Source: Schaalia vaccimaxillae DSM 15804
GTDB taxonomy: Bacteria > Actinomycetota > Actinomycetes > Actinomycetales > Actinomycetaceae
Assembly (NCBI RefSeq): GCF_000420425.1
Contig: NZ_ATUX01000006.1
Location: 372,001 to 436,000, forward strand
Reading direction: 5' to 3'
Length of the DNA: 64,000 nucleotides
Part shown: in pieces, positions 28,048 through 36,643 of the stretch
Layout of the letters: the number at the start of each line of letters is the position of its first letter
How positions within the stretch are numbered: position 1 is the first letter of the stretch
Notes under the pieces: generated by a model
What the model was told of the DNA's origin: nothing
What the model saw: only the letters and a program-made list of their open reading frames with translations
The model's database searches: none
Translations under genes and position numbers: made by a program

Positions 28048-28635
28048 TCAGGTATCGAGAAGCGTGAGCGCTTCCTGGGTAGCAGACTTTCGCGTCTTAG
28101 AAGCTCTTTGCCGAGATTTCTGCGGCGCGTCATCGCCTTTTGTTTCAGCCCCAGGCGCAGAACTTTCACCATTTTGGGACGCTGCCTCATCTTGGCGCCC
28201 GCGCAGTGTGGTGATGGCTTCTTCGAAGTCTTCAAGTGAGTTGAAGGCTCGGTAGACCGAAGCAAAGCGAAGGTAGGCGATCTCATCGAGTTCACGAAGG
28301 AATGGCAGAATTGCTTTTCCAACCTCGTCCGAAGAGACGTTAGAAACGCCAGATGAGCGCAGTTCTTCCTCAACTTGTTGAGCTAGGAGTGCAAGGTCAT
28401 CATCGGAGACGGGACGCCCCTGGCAGGCTTTTTTGACGCCGGAGACAACTTTGTCGCGAGAAAAGGGTTCAACAACACTCGAACGTTTAACAACTTGGAA
28501 TGACGATGTTTCCAGCGTTGTGAATCGCTTCTTACAGGAGGTGCATTCACGACGCCGCCGAATGGAGGCGCCGTCGTCTGCGATTCGCGTATCCACAACA
28601 CGCGAATCGGGGTTATGACAGAAGGGGCAATGCAC
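28048..28635 (-). CDS. nrdR: Transcriptional repressor NrdR
   Basis: Zinc- and nucleotide-binding repressor of ribonucleotide reductase genes. The 195-residue protein has the N-terminal zinc ribbon (CPFC near 3-6 and CTSCKKRF near 31-38), then an ATP-cone domain (about 46-138). A C-terminal Ser/Lys/Gln-rich tail of about 45 residues is longer than in most NrdRs. The start is GTG at 28635, with TAGCGT six bases upstream and no ribosome-binding site, so the mRNA is probably leaderless. Confidence 0.95.
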   Translation of the reverse strand: MHCPFCHNPDSRVVDTRIADDGASIRRRRECTSCKKRFTTLETSSFQVVKRSSVVEPFSRDKVVSGVKKACQGRPVSDDDLALLAQQVEEELRSSGVSNVSSDEVGKAILPFLRELDEIAYLRFASVYRAFNSLEDFEEAITTLRGRQDEAASQNGESSAPGAETKGDDAPQKSRQRASKTRKSATQEALTLLDT

Positions 28636-28641
28636 GCCCTA

Positions 28642-28647
28642 ACGCTA
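28642..28647 (-). promoter_or_regulatory. -10 hexamer TAGCGT of a leaderless nrdR promoter
   Basis: Located 6 nt before the GTG start; no Shine-Dalgarno sequence is present. Confidence 0.5.
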
Positions 28648-28694
28648 CACGTTCAACGCCTCAATCGTCACCTGATCCCCATCAGACACTCAGA

Positions 28695-29171
28695 TCAATC
28701 CACCGGCACAATGATTCTGTCACCGACACCAAGTCCACCGCGGACGTTATTAAGGCTCTCAATGTCAGCAACAACGGCTTCTAGCGGCCGGTCAGTCTCA
28801 ACCGCCTGGGCCAGGCTCCACACGGACTCCCCCGCCATAACAGAGTGGACACGAGTCGGCCCTTCATAGGCGGAGGGTTGGAGCAAGGAACCGACACCAA
28901 CCCCACCGACGCTCAGGGCGAGTACTGCCAGGCCGCCAAGAAGAACACGCCCTAAAGGGATCGACATGTACTGAGATTCCACCTTGGGATTGGCAGGCTC
29001 ACGTCGCATTGCGGGAAGTTCTTGACGCTGCGCATCGCGGCGACGGCGAGCAGAGGGCGCGCTGGCAATGTCTCGAACATCGTCGACCGACACATCTGGC
29101 ACCGCCACAAGGCGAGTTCGACGCACTGTACGCGGATCACTTCCACCGACCACCAGGATATTGGCACTCAT
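28695..29171 (-). CDS. LysM-domain membrane protein
   Basis: 158 residues: a basic, Arg-rich cytoplasmic N-terminus, a membrane helix (about 72-94) and a C-terminal LysM-like domain (about 105-155) with HSVMAGESVWSLAQAV and GGLGVGDRIIVPV, likely binding peptidoglycan. The start is MSANILVVGG (29171) with GAGGAGA upstream; a longer frame to 29228 would run through an SOS box. The gene between lexA and nrdR is a recurring actinobacterial arrangement. Divergence from lexA across two SOS boxes suggests DNA-damage regulation, as for cell-division inhibitors in this location in other actinobacteria. Confidence 0.85.
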   Translation of the reverse strand: MSANILVVGGSDPRTVRRTRLVAVPDVSVDDVRDIASAPSARRRRDAQRQELPAMRREPANPKVESQYMSIPLGRVLLGGLAVLALSVGGVGVGSLLQPSAYEGPTRVHSVMAGESVWSLAQAVETDRPLEAVVADIESLNNVRGGLGVGDRIIVPVD

Positions 29172-29206
29172 GTTGATCTCCTCTTCCAAAATCGCACACA
29201 CGTTCG

Positions 29207-29222
29207 TCGAACACCTGTACGA
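29207..29222. promoter_or_regulatory. SOS box 1 (LexA site)
   Basis: TCGAACACCTGTACGA differs from the mycobacterial/Bacillus-like TCGAAC-N4-GTTCGA consensus at one arm position. It lies between the divergent LysM gene and lexA. Confidence 0.8.
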
Positions 29223-29254
29223 TAGCAATATTCGATTCCAATGTCGAGACCCGC

Positions 29255-29270
29255 TCGAACATGTGTTTCA
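29255..29270. promoter_or_regulatory. SOS box 2 (LexA site)
   Basis: TCGAACATGTGTTTCA has one perfect arm and two mismatches in the other. It is the closer of the two sites to lexA and fits autoregulation. Confidence 0.6.
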
Positions 29271-29353
29271 TATCGATCAAGATCTCGAATAACCTGACTG
29301 CATCAGTGGAACAGGGGCCATGTGCATCTGCGTCCCCCAACCGAGGAGCACCT

Positions 29354-30043
29354 ATGACGAACGAACCACAGCTTCGACCTCGCCACATTGAGATTCTGCG
29401 TGTAATCCACACGAAAGTTGACGCTCGCGGTTTTCCGCCATCGGTACGAGAGATCGCTGAACTCGTTGGCCTATCATCACCCTCCACCGTCAAGCACCAC
29501 CTGGATTCCTTAGAGCAGGCCGGTTACATTCAGCGCGTGCCCGGACTCCCCAGAGCGCTTGAACTCACCGAGACGGGATTGGCTGCCATCGGACTGACCG
29601 CATCCAAGGCGGAGGATCCCCAAGCTCGGGTGGTCACCATCGAGGTGCCGGCCGCCCTCGTCGACGAGGACGGCTCCGACATCCCCCTGGTGGGCCGCAT
29701 TGCCGCAGGATCACCTATCACTGCTGAACAGCAAGTCGAAGACGTTCTTCGCCTGCCCACTCGGCTGACGGGACACGGGACACTTTTCATGCTTGAGGTA
29801 TCGGGTGAGTCAATGGTTGATGCCGGTATCTTCGACGGAGATTTCGTGGTCGTCCGCTCCCAATCCACTGCTTATGACGGAGAGTTCGTGGCCGCGATGA
29901 TCGACGGCGAGGCAACCGTTAAGGAACTCTCACACTCAGACGGACATGTATGGCTACTGCCCCACAATGAAAACTACGCTCCGATTCCCGGAGATGAAGC
30001 AACCATCCTCGGCAAGGTCGTAACAGTCCTTCGAGCCTTGTAG
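29354..30043 (+). CDS. lexA: SOS response repressor LexA
   Basis: Repressor of DNA-damage genes that self-cleaves on RecA filaments. The start is MTNEPQLRPRH (29354), preceded by GAGGAG; the open frame extends further upstream through the SOS region and is rejected. The 229-residue protein has the winged helix DNA-binding domain (about 8-70, with SPSTVKHHLDSLEQAGYI), the Ala118-Gly119 cleavage site and the Ser153/Lys190 catalytic dyad. Two SOS boxes lie upstream. Confidence 0.96.
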   Translation: MTNEPQLRPRHIEILRVIHTKVDARGFPPSVREIAELVGLSSPSTVKHHLDSLEQAGYIQRVPGLPRALELTETGLAAIGLTASKAEDPQARVVTIEVPAALVDEDGSDIPLVGRIAAGSPITAEQQVEDVLRLPTRLTGHGTLFMLEVSGESMVDAGIFDGDFVVVRSQSTAYDGEFVAAMIDGEATVKELSHSDGHVWLLPHNENYAPIPGDEATILGKVVTVLRAL

Positions 30044-30125
30044 ATTCACACCAGCTCACACGGAGTGCGGCCAAACTCCCAAAGGGACTGCGCCTAGACC
30101 TACTTCCTTGTTGCACGGATAAGAA

Positions 30126-30158
30126 GGAGAGGGCACCGGTCAAACCGGTACCCTCTCC
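30126..30158. terminator. Bidirectional terminator between lexA and ldh
   Basis: A stem of about 15 bp with a single mismatch (a G-U pair in minus-strand RNA) and a 3-nt loop, between two convergent genes. The T-tract is weak in both directions. Confidence 0.65.
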
Positions 30159-30183
30159 CTACTATTTGAACTGAGTTGCTCGT

Positions 30184-31173
30184 TTAGAACCCCAGATCGC
30201 GGGCAACCTGGCGAAGCCGTTCAGCCGAGGCGGTCAGACCATCGCGTTCATCCAGCGTCAGCGGCGGGTTCAGGACACGACCAGCACCAGAGCGACCAAC
30301 GATCGTCGGGGCCGCCATGCAGACATCCGAAATCCCCTCCCAGTCTTCCAAGAGGGTGGAAATCGTCAGGACACGGTTTTCGTCGCGCAGGACAGCCCCC
30401 GCAATATTCGACGCTGCCAAACCGATCGCGTAGTTCGTTGCACCCTTGCCATCAATGATTTTGTAAGCAGACTGGACAACCTCGTTGGCAATACGGTTGC
30501 GCAGAGCAGAGTCGAAAGTCTCACCGGTCAACGTCGGCCCCCAGCGCTTGAGCGGCACATTCCCAATTTCGGCAGAAGACCAAAGTGCGACCTCGGAGTC
30601 TCCATGTTCGCCAGCAACATAAGCATGGATATTTCGGGTGGTCACACCTGTCTGAAGCGACACCAGGTAGCGCAGACGCGAAGTGTCGAGCACGGTACCC
30701 GAACCAAATACCTGGTTACGTGGCAAACCTGTAATTTTGAGAGCTGCATAGGTGACGACATCAACCGGGTTAGTAATGAACATGAAAACCGCGTCGGGTG
30801 CAACGTTTTGCAGGTTCGGCACAATTTTCTTCATGAGATCCACGGTGGATCCAGCCAATTCAAGCCTGGATTGTCCCGGCTTTTGCTTTGCTCCGGCGGT
30901 CACGATGACCAGGTCAGCACCGCGAACAATCTCAACATCGTCTGAACCTTCTACTGACTGGCACGGTGTGAATTGGATGCCGTGGGCGATATCCAGGGCT
31001 TCTGCCTCAACCTTCGCCTTATTAATGTCTTGCAAAACGATTGAGCGCGCGTCCCCTCGCATTGCGCAGGCATATGCCACTGCTGTTCCAACAGCGCCGG
31101 CGCCCACAATCGCAATCTTCGATGGCCGACCTGTTGACTTAGTCGGATACAGGGTTTTGACCTCGGGTTCCAT
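30184..31173 (-). CDS. ldh: L-lactate dehydrogenase
   Basis: NAD-dependent enzyme reducing pyruvate to L-lactate, consistent with fermentative growth. The start is MEPEVKTLYP (31173), with AGAAGGAGG upstream. The 329-residue product has the NAD loop GAGAVG at 24-29, the VDVVTYAALK segment and the catalytic motif AGEHGDSEVALW with the active-site His. It is monocistronic, flanked by terminators on both sides. Confidence 0.95.
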   Translation of the reverse strand: MEPEVKTLYPTKSTGRPSKIAIVGAGAVGTAVAYACAMRGDARSIVLQDINKAKVEAEALDIAHGIQFTPCQSVEGSDDVEIVRGADLVIVTAGAKQKPGQSRLELAGSTVDLMKKIVPNLQNVAPDAVFMFITNPVDVVTYAALKITGLPRNQVFGSGTVLDTSRLRYLVSLQTGVTTRNIHAYVAGEHGDSEVALWSSAEIGNVPLKRWGPTLTGETFDSALRNRIANEVVQSAYKIIDGKGATNYAIGLAASNIAGAVLRDENRVLTISTLLEDWEGISDVCMAAPTIVGRSGAGRVLNPPLTLDERDGLTASAERLRQVARDLGF

Positions 31174-31274
31174 TGTGCAACCTCCTTCTGAGAAGTTCTC
31201 CCACAGGCGATTGTGACAGTAACCGAGCAACATTTCGAGGGATTGTGCACCACAGATGTGCGGATTGATCCCTC

Positions 31275-31300
31275 AAAACCAAAATTGTTAACAATCTTGG
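31275..31300 (-). terminator. Terminator overlapping the stop of the DinG-like gene
   Basis: A 22-bp near-perfect palindrome (31279-31300, one off-pair that is G-U in minus-strand RNA) followed on the minus strand by TTTT. The stop codon at 31288 lies in its centre. Confidence 0.65.
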
Positions 31301-33243
31301 GACAGCCGTCCCAAAGCATCTCTGACCACCTGAGGATCCGTCGTCGGCCACAGACTCGGCATGGACGACCGAATGTAGGCACCATAGCTTTTCGTCAACA
31401 GTCTGCGATCCAGGACAGCCACCACTCCCCTGTCTTGACTGGACCGGAGTAAACGACCAGCACCCTGCGCCATGAGTAACGCAGCGTGGGTGAGCGAGAC
31501 GGCTTGGAATCCTGAAAAGCCTCGACGATTGGCATCAATGGCACGAGCTTTGGCAACCGGATTATCGGGGTGCGGGAAGGGAATCCGATCAATAACCACC
31601 AACCTGCAGGCATCCCCCACAACGTCTACCCCCTGCCACAAAGACATTGTTCCGATCAGACACGAGTTCCTTGATTTTCTGAATCGAGCGACGAGGGCCG
31701 AAATAGTCTCCTCGCCCTGGAAAAGGACTTCGAGATCGGTGCGCTCACGCAGGGCCTGAGCTCCTGCTTCGGCCGCCCGCCACGACGAGAAGAGGCCGAG
31801 CATTCCTCCCGAAGACGCCTGAGCAAGCTCGACCAATTCGTCCAGCGCCTCCAGGCTCGGCCCCGAAGGACTTGGGTCAGGCAAATGCTCAGCAATATAA
31901 AAGATGCCCTGTTTAGCTGGATTAAAAGGCGATCCGACATCTATGCCTTGCCACGGGGTGTCAGACACCATGAATCCGCATTCACGAGCCATGGCATCAA
32001 AAGACCCTCCCAACGCCAGGGTTGCAGAGGTCAACACCGCCGGACGCTCACCAAAACCGGCAGTCCCCAGAGCCAAAGCGACGTCGAGAGGTGCGATCAC
32101 CAAGCGTTCGGTTCCTTGCCCGTCAAGGCGTGAAACCCACGTGATCGATCGTTCAGCTTCGCGGCTCCACGCATCCAAAGCCGCCATCAACTCATCCAGG
32201 GCACCGCGGGCCAAGAGTTTGGCGGCCGCGTCAGCCTCGCTTTGCTGGATTGACGAGGACGCTCGGCGCGCCTCGTCATCAACCTGCCTCATAGCATCAA
32301 CCAGAGCCGGCGGGCGTTGCATGAGCAAACCATCCTCGACCGGACTGAGCGCCGCACCCAATAGGGCAGCTGTTTGTTCCAGCGCTTCACTTGGGACATT
32401 AGCGTGGGTGCGCAGGGCGCGCGCAACTCGCAGCACCATGGACTGGGAGAGCTCACACGCGGCTTGGTCGCGAACCCGATCCGCTAACTCGTGGGCCTCA
32501 TCAATGACAACCGCATCAACCTCACCAAAAAGATCAGATTCTGCGGTGGTGTGAATTCCGAAAAGGGAATGATTCGTGACGACGAGGTCGGCATCGAGGG
32601 CGCTTTGGCGCGCCAACTGGGCGAAACACTCATCAATCAGTGGACACGATTTCCCAAGGCACTCTCGCTTAGATACGGACGCATAGTGCCACACCCGATC
32701 AGACACCCCGGGGACTAAATCGTCACGGTCACCACTGTCAGTCTCACTGGCCCACTGGCGTACTCGCAGGATCTCGCGCCCCATTTCCGAGGCCAATCCC
32801 TCCTGCGCATCATCGTCGAGAGCTACATCGAAGAGCGTGCCCTCGGTTGGATAGCCTCCCGAGATCCGATGTAAACACACATAGTTTGACCAGCCTTTAA
32901 GGACTGCAACTTTAGGCCTGATCCCAGTACACGCTGCAACGGCGTCAACCACAACCGGCGCATCTTTGGTGAGCACCTGGCGTTGAAGTGCCAGCGTTGC
33001 TGTAGAAACCAGGTTCCTTCGACCTGACAGCGCACTGTGGGTGAGCAATGGCACTAGGTAGCCGACGGACTTACCAGTACCCGTACCCGCCTGCACCATG
33101 AGGTGCCCACGCTCGTCGATGCTTTGGGCAATATGGGCCACCATTTCTTGCTGGCCCTCGCGCAGCGAACCACCCATCTGTTCAATGGTGTGGCTCAGAA
33201 CCCGCCCGCTCATCTCGTCAAGAGATTGAGCATCCTCACTCAT
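31288..33243 (-). CDS. ATP-dependent DNA helicase, DinG/XPD family
   Basis: SF2 iron-sulfur helicase of 651 residues. It has Walker A AGTGTGKS, four cysteines placed as in the Fe-S domain (NYVCLHR and RECLGKSCPLIDECF), VIDEAHELAD as the DEAH box, TNHSLFGIH and a C-terminal QGAGRLLRSSQDRGVVAVLD motif. Family members unwind 5' overhang and R-loop substrates. Its ATG lies inside the end of hflX (8-bp overlap), so it is coupled to hflX. The exact orthology (DinG versus YoaA-like) is not resolved. Confidence 0.9.
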   Translation of the reverse strand: MSEDAQSLDEMSGRVLSHTIEQMGGSLREGQQEMVAHIAQSIDERGHLMVQAGTGTGKSVGYLVPLLTHSALSGRRNLVSTATLALQRQVLTKDAPVVVDAVAACTGIRPKVAVLKGWSNYVCLHRISGGYPTEGTLFDVALDDDAQEGLASEMGREILRVRQWASETDSGDRDDLVPGVSDRVWHYASVSKRECLGKSCPLIDECFAQLARQSALDADLVVTNHSLFGIHTTAESDLFGEVDAVVIDEAHELADRVRDQAACELSQSMVLRVARALRTHANVPSEALEQTAALLGAALSPVEDGLLMQRPPALVDAMRQVDDEARRASSSIQQSEADAAAKLLARGALDELMAALDAWSREAERSITWVSRLDGQGTERLVIAPLDVALALGTAGFGERPAVLTSATLALGGSFDAMARECGFMVSDTPWQGIDVGSPFNPAKQGIFYIAEHLPDPSPSGPSLEALDELVELAQASSGGMLGLFSSWRAAEAGAQALRERTDLEVLFQGEETISALVARFRKSRNSCLIGTMSLWQGVDVVGDACRLVVIDRIPFPHPDNPVAKARAIDANRRGFSGFQAVSLTHAALLMAQGAGRLLRSSQDRGVVAVLDRRLLTKSYGAYIRSSMPSLWPTTDPQVVRDALGRLSQDC

Positions 33244-34756
33244 CCGATGAACCCTGAGCTAGCGCAGCCTCACGCAGGCGCGTTGCGAGTTGTTCATCCG
33301 TGCGAGCCACAATGCGGGTACCTGCGTCAACGTATTCTTCGAGTTCAACCTCTCCGTCCTCGTGAACTTGGTGGATGAGATCCCCACGCGAATACGGCAC
33401 GACAACATCAACGCGCACACTGGGACGAGGCAACATGTCCTCTAGGACCGCTTTGAGATGCTCAATGCCAAATCCGGAGAACGCTGAAACCGCAACGGAG
33501 TCGGGATAGGTGGTTCGTAGGACCGCTAATTGTTCGGGCGCAGCCAAGTCCGCTTTGTTTAACACGATGAGCTCAGGAATATCCGCTGCTCCTTCAATCG
33601 TATCCAAGACGGCACGAACCGCTTCAACCTGCCCGACCGGATCAGGATGGGCAGCGTCGACCACATGTACGAGGATGTCAGCTTCTCCGACCTCTTCAAG
33701 AGTGGAACGGAAGGCTTCAACGAGTTGGGTGGGTAAATTACGCACGAAGCCTACGGTGTCTGTGATCGTGTAAACACGCCCATCACTGGTGGCAGATCGA
33801 CGAACGGTCGGGTCAAGGGTGGCAAAGAGAGCATCTTCGACGAGGACGCCCGCGCCGGTGAGGCGGTTAAGCAACGTCGACTTCCCTGCGTTGGTATATC
33901 CGGCAATCGCCACCGAGGGGACGGAACCGCGGCGCCTGGCTAGCCGCTGCGTGCGGCGCGCAGGCTCCATCTTCTTAATGTCTTCTCGCAGCTTTGCCAT
34001 GCGAGTGCGGATCCGGCGTCGATCCAACTCAATCTTGGTTTCACCAGGACCGCGTGATCCAATTCCGGCGCCGGCTGCCACACGTCCACCGGCCTGACGA
34101 GACATGGATTCGCCCCAACCTCGCAGACGAGGCAGTAGGTATTCCAGCTGTGCTAACTCGACTTGAGCCTTGCCTTCACGAGACTTGGCGTGCTGAGCGA
34201 AAATATCAAGGATCAAGGCGGTGCGATCCACAACCTTCGCGTTGACAACGTCTTCGAGTCCACGCCTTTGAGACGGTGCCAACTCTTCGTTAACAATGAC
34301 GGTGTCAGCTTCCACGGCGCGCACAATGTCAGCCAATTCTTTGGCTTTGCCTGAACCCAAATATGTGGCCGGGTCAGGCTTGACTCGTTTTTGGATAATC
34401 CCGTCTAACACTTCCGATCCAGCGGTCTGTGCCAGCGCCGCTAACTCACGCAGCGACGTTTCCGCTTCTTCCTCAGTCTGGGTGGTACGCAATCCCACCA
34501 GGACCACTCTTTCAAGCCTGACCTGGCGGTACTCCACCTCTGAGATGTCTTCGCGGTCTTTGTTGCCCGATTGAATACGCCGAGTCCCCGTACGAGTTTC
34601 TCTTTCAAGAGCTCCCTCGTCGTCACTATGGTCCTGCTGCGCCGTAGACGCCAGGGCTGTGCCTTGGCGCGCTAGGATTCGTGCCACGACATCCTGGGCG
34701 CGACGTTCATCTTCTGTAGGTAGACCGTGAGTAGAGGGGGTGTCGGGTTGCGTCAT
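33236..34756 (-). CDS. hflX: Ribosome-associated GTPase HflX
   Basis: GTPase that splits stalled or hibernating 70S ribosomes. The 506-residue protein has an N-terminal HflX domain with the PATYLGSGKAKEL motif and the glycine-rich GGRVAAGAGIGSRGPGETKIE segment, then a G domain with GYTNAGKS (G1), LDPTVR, DTVGF and NKAD. A variable N-terminal extension of about 100 residues is Glu/Arg-rich. AAAGG precedes the ATG. In many actinobacteria it lies close to miaA and dapF; dapF is not seen here. Confidence 0.94.
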   Translation of the reverse strand: MTQPDTPSTHGLPTEDERRAQDVVARILARQGTALASTAQQDHSDDEGALERETRTGTRRIQSGNKDREDISEVEYRQVRLERVVLVGLRTTQTEEEAETSLRELAALAQTAGSEVLDGIIQKRVKPDPATYLGSGKAKELADIVRAVEADTVIVNEELAPSQRRGLEDVVNAKVVDRTALILDIFAQHAKSREGKAQVELAQLEYLLPRLRGWGESMSRQAGGRVAAGAGIGSRGPGETKIELDRRRIRTRMAKLREDIKKMEPARRTQRLARRRGSVPSVAIAGYTNAGKSTLLNRLTGAGVLVEDALFATLDPTVRRSATSDGRVYTITDTVGFVRNLPTQLVEAFRSTLEEVGEADILVHVVDAAHPDPVGQVEAVRAVLDTIEGAADIPELIVLNKADLAAPEQLAVLRTTYPDSVAVSAFSGFGIEHLKAVLEDMLPRPSVRVDVVVPYSRGDLIHQVHEDGEVELEEYVDAGTRIVARTDEQLATRLREAALAQGSSDE

Positions 34757-34871
34757 TCATTTACCTTTCGAGCTGGAACACTGTAGCCAGTGTGTCACGG
34801 ACCGCCCTCATTTGGCGTCCACGGTGACTTCTCTTCGCCCCGGGCGCAATCAGCTAGCCTGCCCACGCCTG

Positions 34872-34877
34872 TAGGCT
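34872..34877 (+). promoter_or_regulatory. -10 hexamer TAGGCT of a leaderless promoter
   Basis: Ends 6 nt before the GTG at 34884. A run of G follows but is too close to the start to act as a Shine-Dalgarno. Confidence 0.5.
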
Positions 34878-34883
34878 GGGGGT

Positions 34884-35501
34884 GTGGAGCAACAGTATTT
34901 CAGCGACCAGGCCCCTGCATCCGAGGACGATCTGCGCACCATTTTCTTCGAGGTGCGCGGACATGATCTTCAAATGAGTGTCTCCCCCAAAGTGTTTTCA
35001 ACATCGAAGTTGGATCTGGGAACCCGCCAACTCCTGAATGAAGCTCCGTCGCTACCAGAAGAAGGCACCTTCCTTGATCTGGGATGCGGCTGGGGACCAA
35101 TCGCTGTCACCATGGGCCTGGAGTCTCCAGCAGCCAAAATCTGGGCAGTTGACGTTAATTCACGCGCCATCGACTTAACGAAACGCAATGCCAACACCAA
35201 TGGCCTGACCCATCTGACCGCTGAACTATCCGAGGAGGCTCTGGACCACGCACGTAAATCCGGAACGACCTTCGACGTCATTTGGTCCAATCCTCCGGTA
35301 CGGATCGGTAAAGCGGCCATGCATCAGATGCTGATCGACTGGCTGTCTCTTCTGTCCAATGAGGGCGTTGCTTACCTCGTCATGCAGCGCAATCTTGGAG
35401 CAGACTCATTGATTGCTTGGCTCAACGGCCAAGGCTTTGCCTCCTCGAAAATTGCTTCGAAGAAGGGCTACCGCATTATCGAGGTGCGCCCTCGATCCTG
35501 A
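34884..35501 (+). CDS. RsmC-like class I methyltransferase (MTS domain)
   Basis: 205-residue protein with the small-methyltransferase (MTS) domain found in RsmC/RlmG-type rRNA guanine N2-methyltransferases: FLDLGCGWGPIAVTM (SAM loop), AVDVNSRAIDLTKRNA, VIWSNPPVRIGKAAMH (NPP catalytic motif) and a C-terminal RNLGADSL segment with KKGYRIIEV. The start is a GTG at 34884 and appears leaderless. It stands alone between divergent hflX and convergent miaA, where dapF occurs in some relatives. Confidence 0.87.
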   Translation: MEQQYFSDQAPASEDDLRTIFFEVRGHDLQMSVSPKVFSTSKLDLGTRQLLNEAPSLPEEGTFLDLGCGWGPIAVTMGLESPAAKIWAVDVNSRAIDLTKRNANTNGLTHLTAELSEEALDHARKSGTTFDVIWSNPPVRIGKAAMHQMLIDWLSLLSNEGVAYLVMQRNLGADSLIAWLNGQGFASSKIASKKGYRIIEVRPRS

Positions 35502-35512
35502 GGGCACCTCAA

Positions 35513-36583
35513 CTATGAACGGGCCTCGTCCCGTAGCGTTTCGTATTCTTGGGCCGCCCTCGTCACCGCCTGAACCGCCTTACCGACGATACGTTCGTCC
35601 TCGTCCCCATCGGCAACGTCAATCCAGATGACTCTGGGATCAGGCCGCAGCCACTTGATCTGGCGACGCGCCAACTGGCGGGTGGCGACGGTGATGGATT
35701 CAATGGCCTCATCAACACTCATCTGTCCATCAATGACGGCAAGGGCTTGGGCATAACCCGTAGCTCGCGAAGCCGTCTTGGCTTCACGCAGTCCCTGCTG
35801 CGCCAGGGAGCGAGTCTCTTCGAGTAAGCCGTCCTCAAACATCTTGGCTGTTCGACGGCTAATGCGCTCATCTAGCTCATCCATATCCCGCCGAAGAGCA
35901 ACCACAACGGTAGGCGCTTCGTAGCGATGGTCAGGCATGTGGGAAGAGTAGGGCTTCCCGGTAATCTCAATGACCTCCAGGGCACGGATAATTCTGCGGG
36001 CATTGTGAGGGTCAATTCGGCCAGCGGAAACGGGGTCAAGTTCAGCCAGGCGCTCATGCAACCCGCGCGACCCCATCAGCCCCTCTGCTTCCAACTCAAG
36101 TCGAGCACGAATACTTGGATCCTTGCCGGGAAATTCGATGACATCTAAGAGAGCGCGTTGGTACAGGCCCGAGCCTCCCGCCACAACCGCAATATCTCCT
36201 GCCTCATGAATCAAAGCAATATCACGGCGAGCCTTGGTTTGGTAGGTGGCTACAGAGGCTTCATCCATCAGATCTAGGACATCAATCTGGTGGTGAGTAA
36301 TTCCCCGCCTCTGGTCAAACGGAGTCTTCGCAGTGCCAATATCCATACCGCGATACAACTGAAGGGCGTCCGCCCCAACGATCTGGCCGACTCCGTTCCC
36401 ACCCAAAAGTCCAGGCAATTCTTCGACCAAAGCTAAAGACAGATCCGACTTACCCGACGCTGTCGGTCCGACGACACCAACAATCAAATGCTCCGGTTTC
36501 CAGCCTTGATCAGGCACAGGTAGCTCGCAAGCACCTGCCGAAGCAGCGTCAGCCACATGACCAGGCTGCAATCCATCACTCAT
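35513..36583 (-). CDS. miaA: tRNA dimethylallyltransferase MiaA
   Basis: Adds a dimethylallyl group to A37 of tRNAs reading UNN codons; MiaB, encoded nearby, then methylthiolates it. The 356-residue product carries the P-loop VGPTASGKSDLSLA, DALQLYRGMDIGTAK, the ITHHQIDV and GGSGLYQRALLD motifs and RRIIRALEV. The ATG at 36583 has no ribosome-binding site but a TAGACT hexamer 7 nt upstream; about 30 residues precede the P-loop, so the true start could be slightly downstream. Confidence 0.94.
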   Translation of the reverse strand: MSDGLQPGHVADAASAGACELPVPDQGWKPEHLIVGVVGPTASGKSDLSLALVEELPGLLGGNGVGQIVGADALQLYRGMDIGTAKTPFDQRRGITHHQIDVLDLMDEASVATYQTKARRDIALIHEAGDIAVVAGGSGLYQRALLDVIEFPGKDPSIRARLELEAEGLMGSRGLHERLAELDPVSAGRIDPHNARRIIRALEVIEITGKPYSSHMPDHRYEAPTVVVALRRDMDELDERISRRTAKMFEDGLLEETRSLAQQGLREAKTASRATGYAQALAVIDGQMSVDEAIESITVATRQLARRQIKWLRPDPRVIWIDVADGDEDERIVGKAVQAVTRAAQEYETLRDEARS

Positions 36584-36590
36584 GGCGCCC

Positions 36591-36596
36591 AGTCTA
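36591..36596 (-). promoter_or_regulatory. -10 hexamer TAGACT of a leaderless miaA promoter
   Basis: Lies 7 nt before the ATG at 36583. It is divergent from the leaderless-type promoter at 36632. Confidence 0.45.
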
Positions 36597-36631
36597 CGGG
36601 CGCGCGCCCACCTGCCCTTGGTCCAGGCGGG

Positions 36632-36637
36632 TAGGGT
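36632..36637 (+). promoter_or_regulatory. -10 hexamer TAGGGT of a leaderless promoter
   Basis: Ends 6 nt before the ATG at 36644, with no Shine-Dalgarno sequence between. Confidence 0.5.
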
Positions 36638-36643
36638 GTTGAT

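Noticed and set aside
31174-31287. TTGTG/CACA half-sites upstream of ldh as a Rex redox operator
   Set aside because: The half-sites do not have the TTGTGA-N6-TCACAA spacing, and the strongest palindrome nearby is better explained as a terminator.
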